From Hansfordia pulvinata (lineage: Eukaryota > Ascomycota > Sordariomycetes > Xylariales), in assembly GCA_006538405.1 (NCBI GenBank), contig BJKQ01000003.1, positions 1,240,001 through 1,304,000 on the forward strand: a stretch of 64,000 nt of DNA, in the 5' to 3' direction. Below, in pieces: positions 14,605 through 26,438 of the stretch. Under the pieces are notes generated by a model, which was not told where the DNA came from, searched no databases, and worked only from the letters and a program-made list of their open reading frames with translations. Position 1 is the stretch's first letter. Each line of letters begins with the position of its first letter. Position numbers and translations under genes: made by a program.

Positions 14605-15336
14605 ATGTCCGGACCGACAGGCTCATATATCCTCTTTCGCGGCTCCAGCAAGGGCCGCCAGCCCGAGGACTACCTGCCCAAAGCCGGCTTCCAGTACTCG
14701 GACGTGAACCGTCTGACTAAGTTTCCTCCTTTCACACCCGACGAGCGCGACGCGTGGTTTGACGCCTTCCTGGACATCTCCCCAACCCTGGACAAAGATG
14801 AGATCGACAAGGCGATGGCGCAACTCTGGCGCGCGGCAGCCGCGCTCCGCGCCGAGTCCCAGCAGCAGCCACATGAGAAGCATGGCGACAGCGACGATGA
14901 TGCTAGCAGCAGCGTCGCCGCCCCCCTCGACCGGGACCAAGCCCGCTCGCTGGCCATCGAGAGGGCGTCTGACGAGCTGGGCTGGGCGGCGTGCATGGGC
15001 GAGGTGCCGCTGGAGCACGTGATGCGCAAGATGGAGCAGGCACGGTCCGTCGACAACCGCCTCGCAGCCTTCCGCCCCCCGACATCCTGCGGGCCGGGTC
15101 ACTGCGCCAGCGCCATCGACGACTTCACGGGTGACCGGCCGCGCCCCTTCGAGCCCGACGCCCACGCGGCTATGACGCCGGAGAGGTTCCACGACATGGC
15201 CTACCGCATGCGCAACCGCCTGCGCTCCGACTGGAGCCACAACTGGCTCGAGGGGCGGAAGCTTGGGAAGAAGAAGCGCGTGTCCGACCAATCGTGGCGC
15301 GATGATGCGGAGGGCGGAGATGGAGAGGAGGACTGA
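14605..15336 (+). CDS. Hypothetical protein (243 aa)
   Basis: An uninterrupted frame with GC-rich third positions. The ATG at 14605 has a good context (AGACCATG), and coding-like composition begins there; an in-frame ATG at 14398 is the alternative. The N-terminal part holds ordered segments (SYILFRGS, FPPFTPDERDAWFDAFLDI) and a helical stretch (DEIDKAMAQLWRAAAALRA). A charged, Asp/Ser-rich linker follows. Conserved-looking helices (RMRNRLRSDWSHNWLEGRKL) precede a basic then acidic tail. No signal peptide or membrane segment. I recognise no family. Confidence 0.7.
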   Translation: MSGPTGSYILFRGSSKGRQPEDYLPKAGFQYSDVNRLTKFPPFTPDERDAWFDAFLDISPTLDKDEIDKAMAQLWRAAAALRAESQQQPHEKHGDSDDDASSSVAAPLDRDQARSLAIERASDELGWAACMGEVPLEHVMRKMEQARSVDNRLAAFRPPTSCGPGHCASAIDDFTGDRPRPFEPDAHAAMTPERFHDMAYRMRNRLRSDWSHNWLEGRKLGKKKRVSDQSWRDDAEGGDGEED

Positions 15337-15394
15337 GAAGCCCGGAAAGGCAACGAGCAGAACACTGCGCAGTGGAGCGTAGGCGACGACAACT

Positions 15395-15772
15395 ATGGCC
15401 CGGGACCTTCTGCCTTTTACGAGAGTTCGTGGGGGAAAGAGTCCAGGAGACGGCTCGGGGAGTGGTGGTCCAGGCGACGAAATGGTGTTTCCCAGATGGA
15501 ACAAGTATGGCTTCAGAAAACCAGTCCGGTCCGGACTCAACTGGGGTCACTGGAAGAAGATTGACCCCTCGAAATTCCGACTGGTACCGTGGGTGGGATT
15601 TGTCGACAACTTCTGGGTTCTGGACTCCGCTTTCAGGGCATTCTGGTGTTTCGGCAGAGCCAAGTATCTTTTGAGGAGCCAACTACAGAAACCCAGAAAG
15701 AATATGGGGCGACAGGCATGTCATGGGACACGGGATCATGCCAAGGGCGCCGGAACTCTGTTGAGAACATAA
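15395..15772 (+). CDS. Possible small hypothetical protein (125 aa)
   Basis: An ATG-initiated frame between the stop of the hypothetical gene at 14605 and the convergent methyltransferase. The central segment is Trp/Phe-rich and looks like a folded protein (FPRWNKYGFRKPV, GLNWGHWKKIDPSKF, LVPWVGFVDNFWVLD, FRAFWCFG). Codon usage is less GC-biased than its neighbours. It could be a small lineage-specific gene, a spliced extension of the preceding gene, or a decayed gene. No family recognised. Confidence 0.35.
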   Translation: MARDLLPFTRVRGGKSPGDGSGSGGPGDEMVFPRWNKYGFRKPVRSGLNWGHWKKIDPSKFRLVPWVGFVDNFWVLDSAFRAFWCFGRAKYLLRSQLQKPRKNMGRQACHGTRDHAKGAGTLLRT

Positions 15773-15985
15773 CAATGCACGGGGTGGCTTGGACTGTTCA
15801 CTTACAGACCCTTTCCAGGGGCTGGGACTGAGACCCGGTGTCTAGAGGCGTGTAGCTGCAGTTGGCCTGCCCATGCATTTCGCTTGAGGTCATTAGCTGG
15901 AGATGTCTGTTCAAAGGAGATCTCATAGACACCATTAAGATACCAATATGAGGAATGAAAAGCGGAGAGAAACGCGAGAGGCTGA

Positions 15986-17132
15986 TCATGGCTGGCTGTT
16001 GTCCGCTGTCTTCTTCACCTTGCATATCCTTATTGGCACCTGGTCGTTATAGAAAGGACCAGTCTGGTTCTCTCTCCTGGGGACAGGGAAATCCATCTCG
16101 TCGACAACGAAGGTCCTCTGCTGGCAGACTGTCAAGAAAGCTTCGTAGGTGTCCCTGTTTCTCTCTGTTGCAGCGATGATGACCTCTGCCTTTGGGAAAA
16201 GCGTAAAGAGCTCATCGACAGTCGCAACCAGAGACGGAATGACGCTTTGATCGTACGTGATGTCAGCGCCCAGGACCAAGTCCACAGGCCTGCCTCCGTT
16301 CCACTGCTCCTCTTCGGTTCCAACGAGGCCGTGGCCCCATTTCAGTTCTGTGGCAGAGATGCTCTCTGAATCTTGCAGCCCATTAACGAAGAAGTTTTCC
16401 GGCAGGCTTGCGACGACGTCATCTGAGCCGTCGGAAGCAATGGTCTGTGCTGCACCGAGAAAGCGCGCACATAGGATGGAGAGGTAGCCTGTGCCAGCGC
16501 CCAATTCGAGAACGCGCTTCCCCTGGACAAGCGCTGGATTTTGACAGAGATACTGGCCGCAGTGGAGAGCAGCCTCCCACGTGCGCAAGCCAGTGGTGCC
16601 AAAGGCCGATATCAGGTTCCTTGACTCCAGGAACGTGAACCAAGCCTCTTCACCTGCCGGGAGTGCCGAAGGATCGAGCAGGGACAGATGGTACGACACG
16701 TAGTTCTTCTGCTGGGCGGCAGTGATCTCTGGCGGCAAAGGGGTGGCAAGCAGAGTCGACAATGAAGTCATCAGATCGTCCGACACTCCCTGGAATACGG
16801 AGTCAGACTGTATTGACATAGGACAGCGGGCTGGCCGGACGACCATGCAACTATGCGCCAGGCCACTACAGAGGATAGGTCGAGCTACGTACGTATTGGT
16901 CCCAGTCCTGAATCGCACCTTCAATCCTGGACATGAGATTCTTGAGAACGCTCAGCTGGTATCTAAGCGGGGGCGGACGAGGCATTGCACCTTCGGCAAA
17001 GAGACGCCGGTAGAGGTCATCTTGTACATCCTGTTGCTGCAAGACGACACCGGAGGGGTAGTCCAAGTCCCGCTCGAGCTGGATGTATTGATGACAGAAC
17101 CGATCTACAGCCGCGGTTGCCGGGGCGTCCAT
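15986..17132 (-). CDS. Protein-lysine methyltransferase, EFM3/EEF2KMT (FAM86)-like
   Basis: Two exons, 17132-16893 and 16807-15986, give 353 aa, similar to yeast Efm3. The donor is GTACGT, the acceptor ATACAG, phase 0. The N-terminal exon is the FAM86-type helical region. The second exon is a class I SAM-binding fold: motif I VLELGAGTGYLS, then an acidic loop (ASDGSDDV), then the post-motif region VLGADITYD, whose (D/N)xxY-type motif marks METTL21-type lysine methyltransferases. Relatives methylate one lysine of translation elongation factor 2 in the cytosol. It is divergent from the eS24 gene 886 bases away. Confidence 0.85.
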
Positions 17133-18018
17133 CTTGGCTCGATTGATGAGGCACCAGCTTCCCGCGCTGTGATGGTGCAAAATGGCGTTGGCAAAATGAT
17201 TGCAAAGACGAGATTGCGCCCTTGTGAACAGGACGCGAAGGACTCTACTATTCGCAGTTGGATGCGTCTGATTACGGTACCTACTGGATATTCGTCCGCA
17301 TTTCAAGTCCGATGAAGTGGTCGGAAGGGAAAGAGGCAAGATGGACAGGCTAAGCCGAAGTTGGGCTAGCACATATCATACGTCGAACCACTGCGCAACA
17401 TCTGGAGAGTGTTGATGACGAGTCTCGCGGACGAGTCCCAGCGAGCGGTCGAGGAGGCTACGAGTACTTGACGACATCTGTCTTCGAAGTCTTTGTGCAC
17501 TCAGGTACCCGGCAGGCTCAGGTGGACGCGGCCTTCAGCAGCCTGTGCCCTGGGTGCATCGGCAATCGATGTAGCGGGTGCCATTGGCAGTCAGTACTCG
17601 CACATCATCTTTTTGTTCGCGCGGTTGCGGTGCCCGAGAATGAACTCGCAGGCACTATGGTACCTGGTAGATTCAAGTGTGTGGTGCAATACATCTCACG
17701 CTGTGGGTGCGGCCAAATGCTGGGCCCTGCGCACGAGCCACGTACGCCACATCTAGGGTTTTCACGAAATAATTTAAGCGAGCACCGGCCAATTGTCGGG
17801 GCCGAGAGGAGAATTGGACGGGCGCCCCACTCGAGCCCCAATCACAAAGGCCGCTCCACCCGGCGCTCGCCCACCACCGCACTCGACTGCGAATTTTCGT
17901 GAGGGAGCCGCCTTTCCTATCAAATCCATCCAGCACTCCCGTCGACGACTACTAACCACCACCACGCCCACAGCCTGTCTCACGCCAACCCTCACAGACA
18001 GCAGCATCAACCGCCAAG
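17133..18018. other. Divergent promoter region, EFM3-like and eS24 genes
   Basis: 886 bases between two divergent translation-related genes. It holds one TACGAGTA (17459). A pyrimidine-rich stretch before the eS24 ATG is typical of fungal ribosomal-protein leaders. No ORF of note. Confidence 0.45.
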
Positions 18019-18828
18019 ATGGCCGACTCCGACAGCCCCGTCACCCTGCGCACGCGCAAGTTCATCCGCAACCCCCTGCTGGGCCGCAAGCAGATGGTCG
18101 TGTATGTCCTGCCCTCCCGCCTCCCGCCTCCCGCGCCCGACGACTGCCTTCATCACCGCACCACATCATCATTGCACCCCCGCCCGCCGCGTCCGCATGC
18201 CCGCCCGGAGCGACCCCGCGATCTATGCACGATTCGTCGAGTTGCGAGTCGCTCCGGCCGCGGCTGCGGTCTCGACAAACAAACCACAAACAACCCTTGA
18301 ACGCGCAGTCAGAGACAAGGAGGAACCGATGCTAACCTGGGTCTTCCTCTCTACAGTGACATCCTGCACCCCAGCCAGCCCAACATCTCCAAGGATGCTC
18401 TGCGCGAGAAGCTCGGCGGCATGTACAAGGCCTCCAAGGACCAGATCAACGTCTTTGGCCTGCGCACGCAGTTCGGTGGTGGCAAGACCACTGGCTTCGC
18501 TCTCATCTACGACTCCCCCGAGGCCATGAAGAAGTTCGAGCCCCTGTACAGACTGGTCAGAGTGGGCATGGCCACCCGCCCCGAGAGAGCGTCGAGGCAG
18601 CAGCGTACGTCCAACTCGTCTTCCCACGGCCCCCGCTATTGCCCGGCATGCGCGCCGCGTCAGGCGTGTTCATGTGCAACTCGCACTGGAACCGGCCCGG
18701 CCCCCAAGTCCCCACGCGCGCACGAGCTAACGCGAATCCGCACCACAGGCAAGCAGCGCAAGAACCGCCAGAAGACTCTGCGGGGCACTGCGAAGGTCAA
18801 GGGCGCCAAGGCGAAGAAGGAGAAATAG
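18019..18828 (+). CDS. rps24: 40S ribosomal protein eS24 (RPS24)
   Basis: Three exons, 18019-18101, 18357-18604 and 18749-18828, give 136 aa, the full family length. Donors are GTATGT and GTACGT; acceptors are CTACAG and ACCACAG. The protein shows eS24 landmarks: [20 protein letters not shown] at the start, DILHP across junction 1, [20 protein letters not shown] in the middle, and a basic tail ([18 protein letters not shown]) across junction 2. It is a structural component of the small ribosomal subunit. The 255-base first intron and long introns generally are typical of fungal ribosomal-protein genes. Confidence 0.97.
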
Positions 18829-19678
18829 ACGGTTCGGTTCTGGGTTTCTTGTTGTCTTTGCGGAGTGGGTATGGCTCGGCTTTGGCTCTGTGCATTATAC
18901 ACCAATGCATATCTGCGTTAACAACCATCTCGGTTTCGGCGGTCCCACCAAAAAAGGTGCCGGCCCGGCACCGCATTTCCTCGAGGCGTGACGGGAACGA
19001 TTTCGATGATTTCCTTCACGATAGCATAAATCAAGGAGTTGTTATGGCAGAGAAAAAATCGTACGATGGAACACACCTGGGTCCTCTTCCACATTGATTG
19101 TGATGCAACGGGCATGCGATGGATATGCGCGAGGGCATATTTTGATTCTCTACGAGACACGAGTGAAGCGAGCTGCTGGGAGATATCGCATCTCCCAGTT
19201 CAAAGGATGCGGAATTCACTGATTGTGGATGACGTTGGAAGTCGAAGTGGTCGATGTCGAATTATTCGAACTGGCGTGTCAAACCTCTTACAATTCTGGA
19301 GCATACTGTCTATCGTTGCAGGATGACTTTCACTGAAGTTTCGAATGATGAGAGTGTTATTTGCTCTGATTGTATACAGGAGGGCGCTATTCGGAACGAA
19401 TATGGCCAATTGCTCGCTGCTGGGTATCCTCGAAGTCCAAAATGCTGAGTTCCAATCCTTTTCCTTACCGGGACACTCCGGTCCGTCCTATCTATAGAAG
19501 AAGACAAGAGAGAAAACAAACATTGCCGCTGTGCTTGAAAAATGCGTAAACCCCGTTCCATGCCACCCACCCACTTCAGCGCTGCGCCGCCCTCGACTGG
19601 CGGGATTTGGCGGGGTCAGATGTATATCCATGCGTGAGAGAATGAGACGCTCAGTGGGTTACCCTTGACCGGGGGGCA
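18829..19678. other. 3' flanks of eS24 and GPI-protein genes
   Basis: 850 bases between convergent stop codons, with lower GC than the genes. No conserved ORF, repeat or RNA gene was recognised. Confidence 0.45.
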
Positions 19679-20110
19679 TCACAGCCCGGCGAAGACACCG
19701 CCCACCAGCAGGGCAACCGTCATGGCGAAGGGGGCGTTGCGGGCGTGGCTGGCTTTGGCCCCGGACTGGGGGACGTCCTGGTTTTGGTCGAGGACCAGCT
19801 CGGCCGTGTTCGGGGTGGCCGTCTGCTTGGGGTCCTCGGCCTCACCGCCGGCGCCCACGGCGGCGTACTGGTTCTCCGGCGGGACGGCGGGCTTGACGAA
19901 GGGCGTGCCGGTCGCCCCCGCTTCTGTCGCGGCCGTCGGCGCCGCTTCTGCAGCGGCGGTGGTGGTCGCTGCGGCGTAGGTGGCTGCCGGCGAGATTGTG
20001 CTCTCCAGGCCCAGGAAGCCGGGCAGGTCCTCGCTGGGGGCGGTGCGGGCGTCTATCGCCGTGGCTTGGGCGAGGCCCAGGAAGGTGACTAGGGCTGCGA
20101 TGGCCAGCAT
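19679..20110 (-). CDS. Small GPI-anchored cell-surface protein (143 aa)
   Basis: The ATG at 20110 gives a clean signal peptide (LAIAALVTFLGLAQATA). The body is Ala/Thr-rich, with a likely O-glycosylated region (AATYAAATTTAAAEAAPTAA). A C-terminal hydrophobic segment (FAMTVALLVGGVFAGL) follows small residues and ends at the stop, the layout of a GPI-attachment signal. No cysteines are present in the mature region. No enzyme domain. It probably sits in the plasma membrane or wall. A longer in-frame start (20209) would bury the signal peptide and is less likely. Confidence 0.7.
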   Translation of the reverse strand: MLAIAALVTFLGLAQATAIDARTAPSEDLPGFLGLESTISPAATYAAATTTAAAEAAPTAATEAGATGTPFVKPAVPPENQYAAVGAGGEAEDPKQTATPNTAELVLDQNQDVPQSGAKASHARNAPFAMTVALLVGGVFAGL

Positions 20111-22200
20111 CGTGGAGCGTCGTCGTAGTCGTTGCCGCGGGCTTGAAGAAGAAAAGAAGGGAAAAAAGAGACAAAGGGAAGAAGGGAAGTAGGCGCGGCG
20201 GCCCTGCAATTCCCTTAGATCGAGCCCAGTAGTTTCTCACAAAGTTCAGCTGTGATGTGTCGGAACTTGTCGTTGATGGCCGTGCCGTTGTTGCTTTGAG
20301 GGTGTGTTGAAGAGAGGCGTGGGTGGAAGCAAGTCGGCGTGGGGCTTGGCGCGCACTAGTTATATAGTGACAGAGAACCAAGCGAGGCAGGGAAGCGTGA
20401 TGGTTACGCTTGAGAGACAGAAGGGGTAGAGTGGGCCGTTCCAGACGGTGCCACGTCTTGCTTGTGGTGTGTGTTGAGAGGTGTCAGGGGACAATCGACG
20501 ACGTGGCCGGGTTTTCCGTTGCCTCCAGGGCAATGGTTGCTGTTGCTGTCGCTGTTTGTCTGACAGTCGCACGGTGAGGCGAAAGAGATGCGTGGCCGGT
20601 GAGCGCAGAGTGGATGCTGTTACCGGAAAGCCGGAAGAGGGGGCGAAAAAGTAGCGCGCGGGACGGGAAGGGTGAGGTAGGTTGATAAAAGAAGAAGGGT
20701 CCGGGGGGTTGGCCTGTTTCGGCCGTGAACCAGAGACGGGGGGAGACAGAGAACATGAAGCAGGCGGTTGGCCGGCGGCCGTGGGATCGCAGAAAGCCCT
20801 GCCCGGAGTGTTTGGTTTGGGCGGTGGCTTGCGCGTGGCCAACGCCAGGTGGTGGCAAACAGACAGTCAGTCAGTCCATGCTGCCACGGCTAATAACTTA
20901 GCTGTTGCGGTTTGCAAGAGCCCAGGCAGCCACCACCAGAGCCGAAAATAGCAAACTGACGAATCCTTCACCTGGGCGAGAGGCCGCGGGCCAGGGTGAC
21001 GGGTGCCATCCTGGAGGAGGAGGAGGAACCCATGCCCTTTTAGCGGGGCCGCCGGAAGAGACAGCGCCGCACCTTGGTGACAGAAAGCTTCCATGCACGT
21101 TTCCGCCTCTGTTCTTTTCCGATCTGTGTGTTTGTCTCTGTTCGTTCAATCAATCACTGGTCATCGTTTTTTTTTTTTTTTTTGAGGCAACAGCTCGCTT
21201 CATGGGCTGGCGCCAATAGCGACCTGACGAGGCAAGGCGCAGACTGACAATCTACAGTACCTAAATGAACAAGGTACGAGTACAGACAGATATAGCGCCG
21301 TGGCCACCCTTTGGAGGGTGTCTGGTAGGTTAGGTACCTAGGGTAAGGTAATGCCCGGGGTTTGGCAAGCACAGGGTACCTAAGGTGCTAAGGTACTCGT
21401 GGACGTCTACTGAAACGAACACCGCCGACCGATGAAACGGGTTGCTGTCGATCTTCTTCCCGTACCTGGGTATCGTGGCCATTGCAATCCCCTCTGCTCT
21501 TATGCTCTTGAAACACTGCCTCGTCGCGAGACGCTTCACTTCGTTCACACTAGTCCGCACCTTGTTTAAGTAAGGTACCTTAGTTACCTACCAAGTTGCT
21601 CGTCAAAGGTGGCATTTTGGGAAGAGAAAAACCAACGTCCCCGGCGCCGCTTTGCTGATCCGGGCTTCCGTTCTGTGCGGCCGACACACGCCAAGTACCC
21701 CCAACAGCTTGTCCTTGGTTCGATTTCAGTTTCAACCTCCATAGGCTGCTCCTCCTGCTTGGATGCACTGGCAGCTGGTTTCGTCTGAATTGTCATATTT
21801 CCTCCAGAGTCACCAGTTGAGCCCGGCTCCTTTCGCCTCATCAGCGACTTGAACGAGCAAAGGGCAACTGTCGTCCACTCATTGAGGACAGAGCCTTGCT
21901 GCTTACGGCCTTGATTGCCATCGCTCTGATTATCCGCGCTTACCATCCGGCCCAACGCTATCGGGCTTCACCGGCTGCCCGGAGATCCCTTTGGCTCTTC
22001 CATTGTTCGGGAAAGTACCCTGGGTTTTGGAATCTCTTCGCATCGACTTGCAACGAACTGAGGGCCAGCGGTAGTCATCAGATCTAAGGGGCAAAGAGGG
22101 AAAGGTCCCACAACCCACAATGACGCACGCTCCGATGACGAATGGGTAACATGACGACGATCCGTAGTCGCTCAGAACGAGACGACGTCGACGCATGAGA
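20111..22200. other. Intergenic region, GPI-protein side
   Basis: A TATATAA-type sequence on the minus strand near 20358 may serve the GPI-protein gene. A 17-base poly-T tract lies at 21167-21183. Around 21270-21600 there is a cluster of GGTACCTA-type motifs and one GTACGAGTAC (21274-21283). Several ORFs of up to 160 codons occur but show no family features. Confidence 0.45.
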
Positions 22201-22780
22201 GCCGATAAGGCTCATCCTCGTAGACATTCCTCCGCGGACGCGACCCTGAGCGACCCCAGGGCGGCCCATGGCGCGCATCTTATCAGCCCGGGCCCCGGGG
22301 AACGCCGGGCCGTGATTGGGCGCTGCCGGTGGGTTTCCCGGTAGCTGGCCCAGCCGAGTGCCGCAGAGCCTCGCTGGCTTCCCCCCGGAGATGTCTTCTC
22401 TTGATAAGAAGACCGGCTTGGGGGCCCCCGCTGTTTTCAACGCGATCGCCCTCACGCTGTCGTCTCCCAGACACCCAGGGGAGAGACAGGGCGCTAGTCA
22501 GACACTGACAAGGCGCCGCGACGCCCGAGACGCCGGTCTGCCCAGTGGGACGCGCCGATAACAGCCGTGTGTCGATGCGGGAGGTGCTGTGATGGTCGCG
22601 GCTGTTTTGTCTCACAGTTCCGGGCCACTACCGACGGCATTGAGGCGCTCCGGAGCCTTATCGGCCGCCATGGATACACGTCGTCACATCCTTGGGCGCA
22701 CTGATGGGGCTCTCAAAGACAGAGCTGGGGGGAGGCTGGAGTGCAGTCTCGGGGAGAAGAATAGAAATGCCATTATCTGG
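22201..22780 (+). promoter_or_regulatory. Nitrogen-regulation sites upstream of the nitrite-type transporter
   Basis: TCCGCGGA at 22231-22238, which overlaps CTCCGCGG, matches the Neurospora NIT4 and Aspergillus NirA nitrate-regulator sites. Around it are six GATA-factor (AreA/NIT2) cores: GATAAG at 22204 and 22403, CTTATC at 22279 and 22657, GATAAC at 22557 and TTATCT at 22773. They lie 300-900 bases upstream of the transporter ATG. A TATA-like sequence (CTATATATC) is near 22900. The consensus sites are known; their use here is inferred. Confidence 0.5.
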
Positions 22781-23086
22781 CTCGGCAACTCGCACATCTC
22801 CGCGCTCGTGCCTGGCGAGATCGTGTTGCCGGCAGGGCGCGATTCGCGGCAGCGGCGGGTCCGAGACGGCGGGATCTCGTCGGGGAGGTAGAAGGTAATA
22901 TCCCTATATATCAAAGGCTTCCCCGCAAGGTCCAAGGAGAGCAGGGGGCCTCGTATGTTTCTCTCGATTTGCCGTGCCCGGTTGTGAGCAGCTTGCTTCC
23001 TTTATTTCGGCAAAAGTGTGTAAGGACTTGCCAGGAAAGAACACGCTCATAGTACACGGCCGCTGCCAGCCGGGCTCGCAGCCACC

Positions 23087-24364
23087 ATGGACTCTTTCAC
23101 GCCGCAGCAGACGATAGAGCTCATCTCTAGAACGGGCTGCAAGAAGGCCCATATGAGGCTGGACAAGTTGTTCATCAACTCTTGCATGGCGGGCCCTCTT
23201 CTCGGCTTCTCGTAAGCACTCCCTCCCTCTCTTTCGAGGCACTCCCTCCTCCTCCTCCCCCTCCTCCCTTCGCCGTTCCTGTGCACCACTTCTCCATAAC
23301 TACCTACCCAAATAACCCGAACTCACACCTCCTTGCCCACTGTTCCAGATGCGCCGTGGTCCTGAGCGTCAGCGCGTCGCCGTGGTACCAGGCGAACGCG
23401 CCGGGCCTGCTCCGGATGGTGGGGTCGCTGCTGTTCCCGGCGGGGTTGTCGATGATTGTGCTGAGCGGGGCGGACCTGTTCACGTCCAACGTCATGTTCA
23501 TGACGGCGGCGCTGCTTGGGCGGCGCATCCGCGCGGCGGACCTGGCCGTCTCGTGGGCCGTGTCCTTCCTCGGCAACCTGGCGGGCAGCCTGTTCACCGT
23601 GGCGGTGCTGTTCGGCTGGGGCGGCGTGTTCGACGCGAACCCGCCGTCGCCGTCGTCGGTCTACCGCGACGCCGTGATCGCCTTCGCGACGCACAAGGCC
23701 GTCGACCCGCGGTGGCACCAGATCTTCCTGCGCGGCATCGGCGCCAACTGGCTGGTCTGCCTCGCCGTCTTCCTCGCCTTCCAGTCCCGTGAGGTCGTCT
23801 CCAAGATTGTCGCCATCTGGTGGCCCACCGCCACGTTTGTCTCGCTCGGCCTGGACCACGTCGTCGCCAACATGTTCTTCATCCCGGTGAGTTTGTTTTG
23901 TGAATCTGTATATACACATACATTCACACAAACTTCGAGTGACCGGCCGTGTACTAACCAAGACAAAAAAAAACACGGATTAGATGGCCATCTGGGTAGG
24001 CCACCCGGACATCAGCGTCGGGTACTACATCTGGAAGTCCATGATCCCCACGCTGCTGGGCAACATTGTCGGGGGCGGCCTGTTCGTGGGCACCGCGTAC
24101 TGGTACCTGTACCTGACGGGCGAGGCCGGAGTGGCCGTGGCCTTCAACATGGGCACGATCCGGTCCGCCGTGGAGGGCGGCGCGGGGCCTCTCAAGCAGT
24201 CGGGCAGGGAGGAGCAGGAACAGCAGCCACACAATCAAGAAAGTGGCGGCGTCGTCACCCGGCGCACCTCGGCTGCCGCGAGCACTCTCCCGGGCCTCCC
24301 CACGAGGAACTCCGGCAGCAGCAGCCATATCCATCTGCAGGTGGCGGCGGCGGAGGCCAGCTGA
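23087..24364 (+). CDS. Formate/nitrite transporter (FNT family)
   Basis: Three exons, 23087-23211, 23349-23886 and 23984-24364, give 347 aa. Donors are GTAAGC and GTGAGT, and intron 2 has a clear branch site (GTACTAACC). The ATG sits in CCACCATGG. The protein shows the FNT fold: N-terminal amphipathic helix, then segments with GADLFTSN and FLGNLAGS, then GIGANWLVCLAVF, then a FFIPMAIW junction and LGNIVGGGLFVG. Relatives include Aspergillus NitA and bacterial NirC/FocA, plasma-membrane channels for nitrite or formate. A hydrophilic Gln/Ser-rich tail of about 70 residues follows the last helix. The upstream NIT4/NirA and GATA sites favour nitrite as substrate. Confidence 0.93.
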
Positions 24365-26395
24365 TGAGCGCTCTGGGAAAGGAGCTCGGGGACGACAGCC
24401 CGTTTTCAAAGACGCGCAAGCAGCGGATGCACGAGGAGAGCTCGGACTTGCGAGGGGACGACAACGTCTGACTTGGAAGACGACACGCAGGCGTACTGAA
24501 GAAGGTCAGAGAAAGAAATAGACGGAATCACCATCTAATTGTTGCAATCCACTCTGTGATATACGTGATGCAGGCAGTCTCCGTAGTCCGAGCGCGCACG
24601 AACTTCCCTCTTCCCAGAATGCTAAGTTAGGGTTCCTCTTCTCCGCGTGCTCACTCACCTCTCGCGGATTGCAGTCTCTGAGGCGCATAGAGACAGGTCA
24701 AATGGCATTTGCCGGGGCTGTGACCCGCGAGTTTGGGTTGGATTGGCCTGAAGGGTTCCCGCTCCCCGGCACGCAGGGTTGGTTGATGGGGACCAGACTG
24801 GCGTAAAGTCCCCGAGATTCAAGCTTTGACTGCCGACCGACTGCGGGGATTGTGATTACGCGTGAACGTGAACGTCGCAAGCCCGCGTCCTACATACTGC
24901 GCTGGATCTTTAATGGGGGGAGGCATCGGGGCTGGCTGCTACCAGGCTCGGAGACGCGACCCTTGCGCCGAGCCTCTGACGCGGTCGACGACCGGACCAG
25001 ACCGGACCAGGGCAAAGGATGCGTTTGCTTGCCTACCTACCTGGCGTACCTGATAAAGACTACAAATACACGAGCACCTTTTGGGCAGTCCGGGGTCCGC
25101 CATGACGGACTGGGGACGGGGCCTCGTGCGGCTCGATGACCGGCAGGACAGCCGGTAAAGGTCACGAGGTGTACCTACGAGTAGGCCGAAGTGCCGAGGG
25201 CGAACAGCGGGGCCCGCCGGGGTCATCTTTTCCCCTGGACTTTTCGAGTGCAGCGGGAATGGATCGTCTGGTCGCTGCTCGTACGGGTTCGGCTCGGGGA
25301 ACCCTGCCTTATGACGAGTACTCGCTCGTGCCTTACCATACGGTATATGTGGTCATTTATTAGCCATTTCAACCCCTAATAAGTGATGCCTTTCTGCTGT
25401 CCTTTTCCCCACGGGCTCCGAGCAGCTGAGCTGCCTGGTTGGTCAGACCGCCAGCCACGGGAGGGTTCGTCTCTTTCATCACGCCTTTTCCGATCGAAAG
25501 GGGAGCACGATTCTGCCGGGGGGGGGGGCTTTTACTCATGCGCCATTCTGTGGGCCCCATTGCGAGTCCGCCGACAACGCTAGGGCAGATCGATCTGCGC
25601 CTTTTCCCGACTTCCGTCCGCAACGAACGGCGCCGTTTGGGTTTGCGTGGTGTGGTGTGGTGGGATCTTGCGTGTAGTATGACGCTTACGAGTGGTCCAA
25701 GTCAACTCAAGGGTGGACAGAGCAGGCAGAACAATGTCGTGAAAGGTCCTTACTACGAGTAGTGGTAGTTTCATGGTTTTCCGTGCTTATTACACGAGTT
25801 GATACAGAATGTGAGCCCCAGCCTGACATCTGGAAGATATTGTGCAACTGATGAGAATCCGTCGAAGAAGGACCAAAAGAAAAAAAAAGAAAGGGACAAG
25901 AGAACCACCGGCCGCCGCAAGGCCCCCCCATCGACGACCCGCTCGGCCCATTGCCCCGTAGGATCCCGCCGCTCCAAGACGTAACCAGCGGATCTGTACG
26001 AGCAGCAAGTCGGACAGGGGGGGGGCGAGGAAAATTATCCTAGGGTCTCCTAAGTCGGCGCTCGTGCGCTTTATATCCGACCCTGCTCCGAGATATGCGT
26101 CGTCGACCCGCCGGAAAGTCCCCGGCCGGCCTGCATACATATAGGGACATGACCGGCCGGGGTCTGTTTCTGCTTGGCCTCGGTAGCCACACGAGTACTC
26201 GAGAGGTAGTCATGTCCCCAGTCCCGGCTTGAGCAGCAGCAGCAGCAGCCGTGACGCCTGGGTGGGTGAGTGATTGAACTACTCCGTATATCCGCCCGTT
26301 CTCCGTTCTCCGTCCCCAGTCCCGTGCCAAGCCCGTCTATTACGGCAGCGACCCCCTCCCCTATTCCCCTCTCCCCCGAAAGACAGACAGACAGG

Positions 26396-26438
<43 letters not shown>

